DNA from: an uncultured Desulfosporosinus sp.
GTDB lineage: Bacteria; Bacillota; Desulfitobacteriia; Desulfitobacteriales; Desulfitobacteriaceae
Length of the DNA: 33,933 bases
Direction of reading: 5' to 3'
NCBI GenBank assembly: GCA_927405585.1
Contig: CAKMJS010000152.1
Span: 1 to 33,933, forward strand
The position numbers and the translations under genes were made by a program. Below, piece after piece: positions 26,312 through 33,933 of the stretch. Position 1 is the first letter of the stretch, and every line of letters begins with the position of its first letter. The notes under the pieces are model-generated. The model made no database searches. It saw nothing but the letters and a program-made list of their open reading frames with translations, and was not told where the DNA came from.

Positions 26312-26316
26312 TGGTC

Positions 26317-27027
26317 TTAGCGATGTTTGTGGCCTTTGCGCTTCTTCTTCGGATCATCCGAGCCGTGATAGTAATAGTAGTAATAATATTCACTGGTTTT
26401 CATGTCCGCTTTATTGAGTACCGCCCCGAGGATCTTAGCCCCGACTTTATCTAGAAGCTCCTTGGCTCTTTGCGCATAATCTTTATTCACTTCGCCTGAG
26501 GCTAAGACCAAGATAACTCCATCAACCTCCTGGGCGAGAATCGCAGCATCCGTCACCGCCACGATGGGAGGGGTATCGATCAGGACTACGTCATATTGCC
26601 CACTGACTTCCTCGATCAGACGCTTCATCCGTTTCGACCCGACCAGCTCAGCCGGATTCGGAGGGATGGGTCCTCCAGTGAGAACACTGACACCAGGTAC
26701 CGCTGTATCCTTAATGTAAGCCTGATATCCTTGGTCCTCGACTAAGGAAACCGACAGGCCTTCCGCATTACTTAACCCAAAGAGTTTGTGCTGGGTTGGA
26801 TTACGCATATCAGCATCGATTACCAGCACAGACTTCCCCGCCTGAGCGATACTCACGGCGAGATTGGCAACCGTCGAGGATTTCCCCTCTCGAGGACCTG
26901 CGCTGGTTACCAGTATTTTTTTGGTCTGTGAATCCACACTCGTGAACTGGACGTTCGTCCGAAGTGTCCGAAAGGCTTCTGAGATGGGTGATTTTGATTG
27001 TTCTAAGGTGATTAACGAATATGCCAA
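26317..27027 (-). CDS. CpsD/CapB-type bacterial tyrosine kinase
   Basis: A 236-residue BY-kinase that autophosphorylates on tyrosines and regulates chain length and export together with the membrane modulator. Walker A SAGPREGKSS is at 42-51, Walker A' VLVIDADMRNP at 67-77, and Walker B VVLIDTPP near 147. The C-terminus has seven tyrosines in a row (EYYYYYYYHG) followed by a Lys/Arg/His-rich tail, the usual phosphorylation cluster. Start is TTG with GAGGGG about nine bases upstream. It follows the modulator gene by 15 bases and is followed by a terminator. It acts at the inner membrane face. Confidence 0.95.
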   Translation of the reverse strand: MAYSLITLEQSKSPISEAFRTLRTNVQFTSVDSQTKKILVTSAGPREGKSSTVANLAVSIAQAGKSVLVIDADMRNPTQHKLFGLSNAEGLSVSLVEDQGYQAYIKDTAVPGVSVLTGGPIPPNPAELVGSKRMKRLIEEVSGQYDVVLIDTPPIVAVTDAAILAQEVDGVILVLASGEVNKDYAQRAKELLDKVGAKILGAVLNKADMKTSEYYYYYYYHGSDDPKKKRKGHKHR

Positions 27028-27042
27028 TGGAATCGTCCCCTC

Positions 27043-27741
27043 TTATCCTTGTTTACCGACCTCATAGTTCGGAATAACGCCTAGTACCGGAATCCCCAAA
27101 AGCTTCTCGACATCGTTCGAGGTCTTGATCGTGTTATCCAGATATTCTAATAAGAAGACCAGTCCGACCGACGCCATTAATCCCACCACAAAGGCAATCA
27201 TTACATTGAGCTTTTTATTGGGTTTAACAGGCTTATCGGGAGTCACTGCGACATCGACAATACTCACACTATCGACTTTTTTAATTTCTATCACGGCTTT
27301 AGAAAACTCATGAGCCATGGAATTGGCAATGTCCGCTGCCAATTCGGGGTTTGTATTTTGCACTTGAATCTCAAGTATCTCAGTGGTCTTGACAGGATTT
27401 ATAGAGATCATACTGTCAAGTTGGCCTACTGTCAGCGCTAAATCTAAGTCTTTAATCACATTTTGTTCAACCGTCCGGCTCTGGGCAATCGTTGCATAGG
27501 TCTTTGCCAGTTGTAAATTCGCTTGTAAGACACTATTATCCAGCATTTGTACGGCAGCTAGGCCCGACTCCGAAGCCTTTTTGCCGACGATCATGGTCGT
27601 GGAGGCTTGAAAAACCGGTTTCATCACGAAAAAACTGATGATCCCGCTGGTGAGTGCCGCAATGAGCGGTATAATAATAACGATTAACCAACGTTTGCGC
27701 AGTACTTCCCAATACTCTCTTAATTCGATTTCTTCTTCCAT
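27043..27741 (-). CDS. CpsC/YveK-type polysaccharide chain-length modulator (Wzz family)
   Basis: A 232-residue membrane protein with an N-terminal helix (WLIVIIIPLIAALTSGIISF, about 18-38), an extracytoplasmic domain, and a second helix near 180 (VMIAFVVGLMASVGLVFLLE) preceded by PDKPVKPNKK. This is the Wzz pattern, with Pro-rich text before the second helix. It activates the tyrosine kinase and helps set polymer length. The short cytoplasmic tail (TSNDVEKLLGIPVLGVIP) is the kinase-contact region of Gram-positive homologues. Start is ATG after GGGAGG. It opens the regulatory module, after a strong terminator from the surface-protein gene. Confidence 0.93.
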   Translation of the reverse strand: MEEEIELREYWEVLRKRWLIVIIIPLIAALTSGIISFFVMKPVFQASTTMIVGKKASESGLAAVQMLDNSVLQANLQLAKTYATIAQSRTVEQNVIKDLDLALTVGQLDSMISINPVKTTEILEIQVQNTNPELAADIANSMAHEFSKAVIEIKKVDSVSIVDVAVTPDKPVKPNKKLNVMIAFVVGLMASVGLVFLLEYLDNTIKTSNDVEKLLGIPVLGVIPNYEVGKQG

Positions 27742-27865
27742 ATTGACCTCCCGAATCGTTGTGCAAAAAAACTGTTCGACATTTTACTATTCGCGATAAT
27801 TTCGGTTTTTCCTTCAAATTTAATAAAATAATCATTCAGTACCAGTCGTATACTCTCATAACTTG

Positions 27866-27901
27866 AAGGAAGGACCCGCTCGGTCTAGCGGGTCCTTCCT
27901 T
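27866..27901. terminator. Strong intrinsic terminator after the CWB2/beta-repeat protein
   Basis: AAGGAAGGACCCGCT and AGCGGGTCCTTCCTT form a perfect 15-bp stem with a six-base loop, 70 bases beyond the stop at 27971. It separates this gene from the CpsC gene and could act on both strands. A clean U-run is lacking. Confidence 0.8.
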
Positions 27902-27970
27902 GAGGGAAACACTCCCTCCTATTCAGAGTTAAAGCAAGTTTCCTACAATGTTCTCAGAATTATTAATTTA

Positions 27971-30763
27971 CTATTGAAAAATCACGGTAAAGGTGGGAGA
28001 GGTGCCGAAACTAATGGTTTTACCCTGGAGTTTGGAGAGTGGAATATCAGCGAAGATGTATCCAAGTGCCTGCGCAGAAATTTTGTCTTTCAGTTGGGTT
28101 GCTGTGAGGCCACTCGTTGTGTAATTAACATTACTTACTAGCATGGAGGCAACAACATTCACAAAGTTAAAGTTACTACCGTCGGTCAGATCACCCATTG
28201 TTTTACTCTCTTGCCCAGGTTTAATCTCGACTGTCACTGTATTAACACTTGTACTAGACTTAGTGATCGTCATCCATTCATTCGAAATGGTCGTAATAGG
28301 GGTAGTCGAGGTTCCTAAATTAATCGTCACAGTCACGGTCGCGCTGTTATTATAACCACTTTGGGACAGATAACCTGTTAAGACGACTGGACCAGTGCCG
28401 AAGATGAGGCGGAGATTAGCTAGGGAGACCCCATTACTACTTGAATCCAATGCGCCCAATAACGCTGACGTTCCCACCGTGCCGTTGACCGGCACAGCCG
28501 TAATGGAGCTAGACAACCAATTATCGACGCCTCTAGCCTGAATCGAAGTGATCACCAAACTAGGGCTCGTTCCGTTGGATGCAAGCTGCAACCCCGTGAA
28601 GCGATCGGTATCAGCTAAGCTTGACAAACTAAAAGTATAGCTTCCGGTCGACGCAACAGACACATTGGGGTTTGTAGCCGTTGTGATATTTGCCGTTAAG
28701 GACGTGATTGAAAGTGTCGTCATAGGCGGTACTCCACCACCACCGCCACCTGGGGGAGGTGTTACGGGTGGTATAACTGGTGGAGGCGTTACGGGTGGTA
28801 TGATTGGGGTGGTCTGACCATTAACCGGACCGCCACCACCCAGTGCTGGAGGGGTGCCTGTCGAGGTAAGGTTCGTAACACTAGAACCCGGTGGAACGAT
28901 CACTGTACCACCATTCGTAGTCGTCATATTAGTTACAGTCGTTCCCGTCTCTAAAGTCGTGTTTCCTTGAGTCTGGGTTAGATTCGTTATAGTTCCTGCT
29001 AAGGTTACGGTCTCGGTAGAACTCGTCGTGTTCACGGTAACGGAGGGAAGCGTTGTCCCAGTTGCCGCAGTCAGAGAACCCGATTCCACAACCACAGAAC
29101 TAAAGGTTCCTGCTCCATCTAAGGTTAAGCTATCGGTATCCGACGTAATACTGGAAACAACGGTGCCAGCGGCTGCCGTAATGGTTGTCTCGCCCTGACC
29201 CTCAACGGTAATGGGCTGATTAAATTGCCCACTTAAATTAACGTCGGTTTCCTGTCCAGGATCACTCGTGATGGTCATTTCACCCAGATCATTTCCAGCT
29301 CCACTAGTAATCGTAATCGTACCTGTTTTAACCTGCACACCATTAACTGTTTCATAAACAACATAGGTTTGAACAGAAACACCATCGGTGGTTACTGCGG
29401 TAAGCACGACGTTGGTATTACCATCCGAACTAACGGTGATCTGTCCTGAGCTTGAATTCGTAATGATCACACTGTGTGGAGCTCCAGAGAGGATCACAAT
29501 ATTCCCTGCGGTAACACCGTCTAAGGTTGCTGATCCCGTTTCGCCCGGATCCACAAAGACTGTTCCTTTTACTGTGATATTTTTCAAAGTGACGTTATTT
29601 CCCTTAATATAAACACTGTAATTCGTTGTGGTATTTTTAAGAGTTACGCTATCTCCGGTAATTTTAGCGTTATCCGTTAGTACTAGCGGGTGAGTAGCGT
29701 CTGCTCCGCCCACAGTGGCACTGTCGGTGTCATAAGTAACGACAGACGTTAAAGCGCTCATGCCCGCGGCCGAGACAGCTCCCTCGCCACCTAAAACAAC
29801 CATGTCATCGGTTGACATACTCAGCTTCACGAACTCGTTAGTATCACTATCAATGGGTTGACTGACGAGAACAACGGCCGAGCGGTCTGCTGCGGCAAGA
29901 GGTACACCTGCTACGGCATCGACAAAGGATATACCGTTAGCGACATATACTTTGTCATTCTTATATTCTTTAGCAAAGTTCTTAAGCACTTGAACGTTGG
30001 TGTCATACCGATCAAGACCGGAGTATCGGCTTACCTTACCTGGCAACTCCCCTTTGACGGCGTCCGCGATCACACCCGTTCCGCCAATCACATAAGAATC
30101 TGTGACGTTGGCTTTGATCGTGTCAAGGTACGCTTTCACAGTGGCTGGGAGCTGATTCATAGATGTTGCTAAGATTGGCATTTCCTGGGTCGCTGCGATC
30201 GAAGAAATCGACAGAGCATCGGCTGGGGTTACCCAAGCTCCCGCCAAGACCACTCGTGTGACATTGGCACCCTGAAGTGCTAATTCCTGAGCAATCTTGA
30301 CCGATGTCTCGTATCGATCCAGACCACCTAGGGGTACCGGAGTTATGCCCAAGGCTTTAAGTTCTTCTATAACCGAAGGCTTAATCACGCCTAAGCCGCT
30401 CGTTATGTAGGCCTTTTTAGGCTTGAGACGCTGTAACTCGATTTTTGCAAAGGCGTTAAGGGTTTGACCCTCTGTTAAAAGAATTGGGGCCTTAAGTTTA
30501 AAGGCTAAGGGACCTGCTGCGAGGGCGTCGACAAGATTGTCATTCATCCCAGCAGAAAGAACGACATTATCACTCGTACCCGACCACCCTTTTTGGGCCA
30601 TTAGAGCAGCTGTCTCATAGCGGTCGACTCCACCGATTCTCGTTACAGAACTCACTCCAGTTAACATTTCCGCATTAGCAACAATCGGGGAAAGGGTTGA
30701 TGAAAACACTAAAGCAGCTGCCACAAAACAGCCGATCAGCTTTCGGTTGATGTTTTTACTCAT
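27971..30763 (-). CDS. CWB2-repeat surface protein with beta-repeat and sandwich domains
   Basis: A secreted 930-residue protein. Signal peptide: MSKNINRKLIG then a hydrophobic core ending at VANAEM. Three cell-wall-binding type 2 repeats (about 30-340) carry the RIGGVDRYETA, PLGGLDRYETS and RYSGLDRYDTN motifs. They form the trimeric anchor that binds secondary wall polymers in C. difficile S-layer proteins. Then a Thr/Ser/Val-rich region (about 345-630) has many short beta-strands, probably a solenoid. A proline/glycine linker (about 650-700) and a C-terminal beta-sandwich with a TISNEWMTITKSS segment follow. The ATG at 30763 has GAGGAGG eight bases upstream; an earlier in-frame start adds 19 residues and is not used. 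A terminator follows. It should sit on the outer wall surface. Confidence 0.93.
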   Translation of the reverse strand: MSKNINRKLIGCFVAAALVFSSTLSPIVANAEMLTGVSSVTRIGGVDRYETAALMAQKGWSGTSDNVVLSAGMNDNLVDALAAGPLAFKLKAPILLTEGQTLNAFAKIELQRLKPKKAYITSGLGVIKPSVIEELKALGITPVPLGGLDRYETSVKIAQELALQGANVTRVVLAGAWVTPADALSISSIAATQEMPILATSMNQLPATVKAYLDTIKANVTDSYVIGGTGVIADAVKGELPGKVSRYSGLDRYDTNVQVLKNFAKEYKNDKVYVANGISFVDAVAGVPLAAADRSAVVLVSQPIDSDTNEFVKLSMSTDDMVVLGGEGAVSAAGMSALTSVVTYDTDSATVGGADATHPLVLTDNAKITGDSVTLKNTTTNYSVYIKGNNVTLKNITVKGTVFVDPGETGSATLDGVTAGNIVILSGAPHSVIITNSSSGQITVSSDGNTNVVLTAVTTDGVSVQTYVVYETVNGVQVKTGTITITSGAGNDLGEMTITSDPGQETDVNLSGQFNQPITVEGQGETTITAAAGTVVSSITSDTDSLTLDGAGTFSSVVVESGSLTAATGTTLPSVTVNTTSSTETVTLAGTITNLTQTQGNTTLETGTTVTNMTTTNGGTVIVPPGSSVTNLTSTGTPPALGGGGPVNGQTTPIIPPVTPPPVIPPVTPPPGGGGGGVPPMTTLSITSLTANITTATNPNVSVASTGSYTFSLSSLADTDRFTGLQLASNGTSPSLVITSIQARGVDNWLSSSITAVPVNGTVGTSALLGALDSSSNGVSLANLRLIFGTGPVVLTGYLSQSGYNNSATVTVTINLGTSTTPITTISNEWMTITKSSTSVNTVTVEIKPGQESKTMGDLTDGSNFNFVNVVASMLVSNVNYTTSGLTATQLKDKISAQALGYIFADIPLSKLQGKTISFGTSPTFTVIFQ

Positions 30764-30991
30764 AGTTGGGCCTCCTCTTTTTATTTGACCTTTATAATGA
30801 TTGGAACCTTCTTTGATCATTAAAAGTTTTTCCCTCCCTTGAACACGTACCTTTTATTGTCTGTTCGCCATTTCAAAGGATAATTCCTGCAAGAAAATAT
30901 CCTTTTTTTGCTTATTATCTACGTGCTAATATGAATGGTTATTCTTCCTTTAAAATTATCTCCAATTGTGAAACGTCCCCTGTCAGAGGCT

Positions 30992-32788
30992 TTACTGATC
31001 CCAGGAAATGCTTTGGGCGATGACACCTGAGCTGCCGAAAATTTGACTCGGGACTTGCCCTATCTTTCGCAAAAACTCCGACTGCGAAACGCTAAATTCA
31101 CGCTTATTGTGGACCAGTATGATCGGTATTCCTAAGGCTGCTCCGGCTAAGGCATCAATCACATCGTTCGCATCGCCATTGGCAAAGGCAATGTGTGCTC
31201 CTCCTTCTTTCGTAAATCGTTCGGGGTGTTGGTTCTTTGCCCAATTCAGAACTTGCGAATTGGTTTCAAAACGGTCGGTTCCTCCGAGACGGGTCACTGC
31301 AGTTGGGTTAGTTTTAGCTTGTAAGGCTAGCTTTGTTTTTTCACTAACCACCCCTGTACTCCCGATAATCAGAATGGAACTTGGTTTTTCCTGATCTAGA
31401 TAGGCTGCTGTTTCCGGGCTTAATTGGTCCCCTTGGGTTAAGAGAATGGGCCACCCTTCTCGTGCTGCGAATGGAGCCACACTAATAGCATCCACAAAAG
31501 CATTTTCGTTGACGATCACGACGGGCGTACCCGTGGTATCTCCTACCAACATTTTAGCAATCTGGATGGCTGTCTCTCGTCGATTGGCTCCTCCTAAGCG
31601 TTGCTGCTGCATCGCAGGGTAGGCGCTGTGATAGGAGGAGTCTAGAACTCCCGTGCTGCCTAATAAGACGACCTGTCCTCCGGTCCCTTGAGTCACGCTG
31701 AGAAAATCATGGACAGTATTCACACCTGACGACTGGAGTGTACTCAGCAGGATGGGGGCTTTCAATTTATAGGCCAGTGTTGCACCCGCCAAAGCATCAG
31801 CCGGCGCATAGCCATTCGCTATGAGGACATTTTTGGGTCCTAGTTGAGCGAAGTGGGCCAGAGCTATCGTGTAGGCCGTCTGATAGCGGTCCACTCCCGC
31901 GCGAACCACCTGCGCTGGATTCGTCGTTGGTAACGTCGGAACTGGCACTATGGCTGGTATAGAACCTGTTGTAGTGGTTTTAACCTCCAGCACAAGTTGA
32001 GCGGTGACGGTTTGCCTCGGATTGCTATTATCGCTTACTGAGGCCTCAACAAAATTTGATACAGCGTTCGCGGTAGGAATTCCTGTGATTTGGCCTGTTT
32101 CTGCATTAGCGTGCAAACCCTCTGGCAAACCACTGGCTGACCAACTATAGGGAGGATTTCCATCATTGGCCGTTAAGGTATGCTGATACGCTTGACCTAT
32201 GATGGCCATCGGGAGAGTACCTATATTAATGGATAGAGGGCGTGCTTGCTGCTGTTGACCTGTTCCTGGTGAAGTAATGACCACTTGCCCATTCTTTGCT
32301 TGCGCAGAAAGTGGTAACAGATTTTTCAAGGACAACTCCTTGATTTCAAGCTTAAGATTGGCAGTCCCTGTGGCTGTAGCCTTGACCTTGACACGCAGGC
32401 GTGTTAACACCATCACCCCTTTCACACCGGAGGGTTGTATCCCTGCAATGACCGCCGTGCCAAGATTATCAAAGTTCGGTACTTGAATGGCAAACGGGTC
32501 ACTCGAAGTCATTCCGAGTCCGAGAACCTCAAGCTTTGTGGGATCGTATACCACATTCAGTCGATAACCCGCCAACCCAGGATCGGGAATGTTCCTTCCT
32601 GTGATGGTTACAACTCCCGTTGCACCTGGACTTAACTCAGACTCACTCACTTCAATGGATGCCAGACTGTCAGCAGCCTGAAGTATTTGGGGCTGGACTG
32701 CTATGAATGATGAACTAACTAATAGGGTAATTAAGAGCAGAGCCAGGTATCGCTGCAGCTTGCCAAAATATCCATTGTTAATATTCAA
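30992..32788 (-). CDS. Surface protein: cohesin-like domain, Ig-like domain, three CWB2 repeats
   Basis: A secreted 598-residue protein. A signal peptide (LALLLITLLVSSSFIAV, cut near ILQAA) leads to a cohesin-like domain (about 40-170: SLASIEVSESELSPGATGVV, LNVVYDPTKLEVLG, LRVKVKATATGTANL). A putative-Ig (He_PIG) domain follows (about 185-270: PPYSWSASGLPEGLHAN). Three CWB2 repeats end the protein (about 290-598), with RAGVDRYQTA, RLGGANRRETA and RLGGTDRFETN. Order is reversed relative to its neighbour, with the anchor at the C-terminus. Start is TTG with GAGGGAG seven bases upstream. No dockerin partner is visible in the window, so the cohesin-like fold may serve another binding role. Confidence 0.92.
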   Translation of the reverse strand: MNINNGYFGKLQRYLALLLITLLVSSSFIAVQPQILQAADSLASIEVSESELSPGATGVVTITGRNIPDPGLAGYRLNVVYDPTKLEVLGLGMTSSDPFAIQVPNFDNLGTAVIAGIQPSGVKGVMVLTRLRVKVKATATGTANLKLEIKELSLKNLLPLSAQAKNGQVVITSPGTGQQQQARPLSINIGTLPMAIIGQAYQHTLTANDGNPPYSWSASGLPEGLHANAETGQITGIPTANAVSNFVEASVSDNSNPRQTVTAQLVLEVKTTTTGSIPAIVPVPTLPTTNPAQVVRAGVDRYQTAYTIALAHFAQLGPKNVLIANGYAPADALAGATLAYKLKAPILLSTLQSSGVNTVHDFLSVTQGTGGQVVLLGSTGVLDSSYHSAYPAMQQQRLGGANRRETAIQIAKMLVGDTTGTPVVIVNENAFVDAISVAPFAAREGWPILLTQGDQLSPETAAYLDQEKPSSILIIGSTGVVSEKTKLALQAKTNPTAVTRLGGTDRFETNSQVLNWAKNQHPERFTKEGGAHIAFANGDANDVIDALAGAALGIPIILVHNKREFSVSQSEFLRKIGQVPSQIFGSSGVIAQSISWDQ

Positions 32789-32999
32789 CTTATCACTCCC
32801 TCGGAATTTAATTGGATCTGGCCTGCCTGCCGTCTATTTTATTCACCAAATGCCCGTTCCAAAGTTCACTGGCGGTTCACCGGTAGAAAATGATCATTCC
32901 TAAAGATTCACTGTGTATTGCAGGTACCTTAGTTCTAACCTCACAATACCTTTATAAAAGACCAATGCAGTATGTGGAATTAAGAGCTTGGCAGGAATT

Positions 33000-33040
33000 T
33001 AACGCGCTACTATCCCCTAACTGGGCGTAGTAGCGCGTTA
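33000..33040 (-). terminator. Terminator-like hairpin after the CFI-box protein
   Basis: TAACGCGCTACTA and TAGTAGCGCGTTA form a perfect 13-bp stem with a 15-base loop, about 37 bases beyond the stop of the CFI-box gene. A long U-run is absent on the minus strand. Confidence 0.7.
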
Positions 33041-33076
33041 TTCATTTGATGGTTGGTATTGGTATTATAGTTACAG

Positions 33077-33933
33077 TTACTTAACCTGCAAGACTCTGTT
33101 TCTGCGTCGTTGTAGAATCATAAAGGTTAGTCCTGCAAGTATTCCAACAAGTAAGACAGGCTGGAATAACAGGTAGACAATAACAACAAACGGTAATAAC
33201 ACCACTCGTGTCAAGAATTTCAGTACTACGCTACCCGCAATAGTCTGGGCAATTGGCGGGGAGTAATGGTAATAGGTCTCTACAAATGCCTGGCCTACTG
33301 GGTTTGTGAGTAAGAATTGATCGCGGAATTGACGTAATAAGACAACGTCTGTCTGATTCTTGGAGCCGAAGGCGGCTGTAGCAATGAAGCATTCGTCGAT
33401 TAGAACTGAAACGTTAAAGGCAAGCGTCGCGTCACTTAAAACTGTTAGCGCGGTATCAAATTGTGCTTGGGTTGCACTTGTGTTGTCTCTCACTGCTGTC
33501 GCATTGTTTATCGCTGTATTATAAGCATCATAGGCTGTTTGTGGGACATTCCCGACTGCTGTCCCAACGGTCTTACTTCCCAATAAAGCGCTGGCATTGG
33601 TGATGGCTGTTGCGAACGCCGTATTATCGCCTGCTCCAAGAACCTCATTGTTAAAGGCTGTTGTTGCTGTACTTAGGGCTGATACTGCGGCGTCAACGTC
33701 CGCTTGGGTTGCACTTGCGTTGTTTTTCACGGCTGTTGCTGTGGTTATTGCGGTCGTATAAGCGTCTTTCGCTGCAGACGATACGTTCCCTAAAGCAATC
33801 CCTACTGTCTTACTGTCTCGTAAGGTGATTGCATCGGTAATTGCTTGTGTTAATACCGTTTTATTACCTACTACAAGAACCGCGCTATTAAAGGCCGTCG
33901 TTGCTAAACCTAAGGCAGTTACAGCGGCATCGA
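33077..33933 (-). CDS. Repeat protein with C-terminal CFI-box/membrane tail, 5' end outside window
   Basis: The frame is open to the right edge (284 residues seen), so the listed part is only the C-terminus. It consists of 79-residue repeats: one unit cut by the edge, one complete (33467-33703) and one partial. All are Ala/Thr-rich and helical-looking with ADVDAAVSAL, SKTVG and YNTAI motifs, like surface FIVAR-type bundles. A tail then begins CFIATAAFGS (Cys codon at 33389-33391), with LRQFRDQFL, YYHYSPPIA, hydrophobic membrane segments and an RRRNR end. That tail is the CFI-box C-terminal domain, thought to be a sorting or processing signal. It is probably a surface protein. The true start is not visible. 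Confidence 0.85.
   Translation of the reverse strand, partial: DAAVTALGLATTAFNSAVLVVGNKTVLTQAITDAITLRDSKTVGIALGNVSSAAKDAYTTAITTATAVKNNASATQADVDAAVSALSTATTAFNNEVLGAGDNTAFATAITNASALLGSKTVGTAVGNVPQTAYDAYNTAINNATAVRDNTSATQAQFDTALTVLSDATLAFNVSVLIDECFIATAAFGSKNQTDVVLLRQFRDQFLLTNPVGQAFVETYYHYSPPIAQTIAGSVVLKFLTRVVLLPFVVIVYLLFQPVLLVGILAGLTFMILQRRRNRVLQVK
33401..33933 (-). repeat. 237-bp in-frame tandem repeats in the CFI-box gene
   Basis: Two consecutive units have exactly 79 codons each (33704-33931, cut by the edge, and 33467-33703) and a shorter third precedes the tail. Protein identity between units is clear (ADVDAAV, KTVG, SATQ). Such units expand and contract easily. Confidence 0.85.

Larger units (their letters stand above)
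25914..26316. other. Structured spacer between kinase and phosphatase genes
   Basis: No gene is visible. From the kinase side it holds: a terminator (26279-26311); a GC-rich block with the 14-base palindrome AAGGCGGCCGCCTT (26208-26221) and a CGAAGAC/GTCTTCG hairpin (26163-26179); a 10-bp hairpin TAAATCACCC/GGGTGATTTA (26096-26120); and a sigma-A-like promoter (25978-26007). The GC-rich block does not match a riboswitch class I know. Confidence 0.6.

Noticed and set aside
28143-30172. Plus-strand open frames across the CWB2/beta-repeat gene
   Set aside because: The Thr/Val-rich coding strand produces long antisense frames; none has a ribosome site or known domain.
30868-30910. Plus-strand terminator AAAGGATA/TATCCTTT followed by T-run
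   Set aside because: No plus-strand gene ends here, the stem is AT-rich and the loop is long; likely incidental.
32789-33076. c-di-GMP riboswitch ahead of the cohesin-like/CWB2 gene
   Set aside because: Such switches often precede surface protein genes, but I find no matching conserved core; only a simple stem (about 32915-32950) is present.

Overview
The window is a cell-surface polysaccharide (capsule/exopolysaccharide or secondary wall polymer) locus of a Gram-positive anaerobic Firmicute. A Clostridia member of the Desulfitobacterium/Desulfosporosinus kind is the best guess. The reasons are two secreted proteins with three cell-wall-binding type 2 (CWB2) repeats each, a CpsB/CpsC/CpsD tyrosine phosphorylation set, strong AGGAGG-like ribosome binding sites, frequent TTG/GTG starts and moderate-to-low GC. 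The genus is inference. Every gene I can support lies on the minus strand, so transcription runs from high to low coordinates.

In transcription order: (1) 33.9-28 kb, surface proteins: a repeat protein with a C-terminal CFI-box anchor-like tail (cut by the window edge), a cohesin-like/Ig-like/CWB2 protein and a CWB2/beta-repeat protein, two of them followed by strong hairpins. (2) 27.7-25.1 kb, phosphoregulatory module: CpsC-like modulator, CpsD-like tyrosine kinase, a terminator, a structured spacer with a promoter, then the CpsB-like phosphatase. (3) 24.7-20.1 kb, initiation module: a truncated phosphoglycosyl transferase (PGT) beside a repeat-rich scar, then a DegT aminotransferase, an intact PglC-like PGT, an ATP-grasp ligase and a HAD phosphatase. 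(4) 19.9-8.2 kb, precursor and modification module: WbuB-like glycosyltransferase, heparinase II/III-like protein, methyltransferase, UDP-ManNAc dehydrogenase, UDP-GlcNAc 2-epimerase, a bi-domain oxidoreductase, and the amidotransferase trio WbuX/WbuY(HisH2)/WbuZ(HisF2). (5) 8.1-1.8 kb, AT-rich assembly module: GT4, GT2, Wzy-like polymerase, CatB-type acetyltransferase and Wzx-like flippase. (6) 1.7 kb to the left edge: RmlD and RmlB for dTDP-rhamnose.

Together this reads as a Wzx/Wzy-type pathway. The PGT loads the first sugar phosphate on undecaprenyl phosphate. Glycosyltransferases add rhamnose, ManNAcA and probably an amidinated sugar. Wzx flips the unit, Wzy polymerises it and the Cps kinase/phosphatase pair controls it. 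The repeat structure is inference.

The less ordinary parts are: a leaderless heparinase-like protein and a two-domain dehydrogenase beside the sugar-amidination trio; a HisF homologue with Leu where HisF has catalytic Asp11; an ATP-grasp/HAD pair in the initiation cassette; a truncated PGT ending exactly at one of three copies of a 12-bp repeat; a tandemly duplicated gene start in the aminotransferase; a GC-rich, highly structured non-coding island at 6.7-6.9 kb; and insertion-sequence-like scars around 15.4, 16.4 and 19.95 kb.
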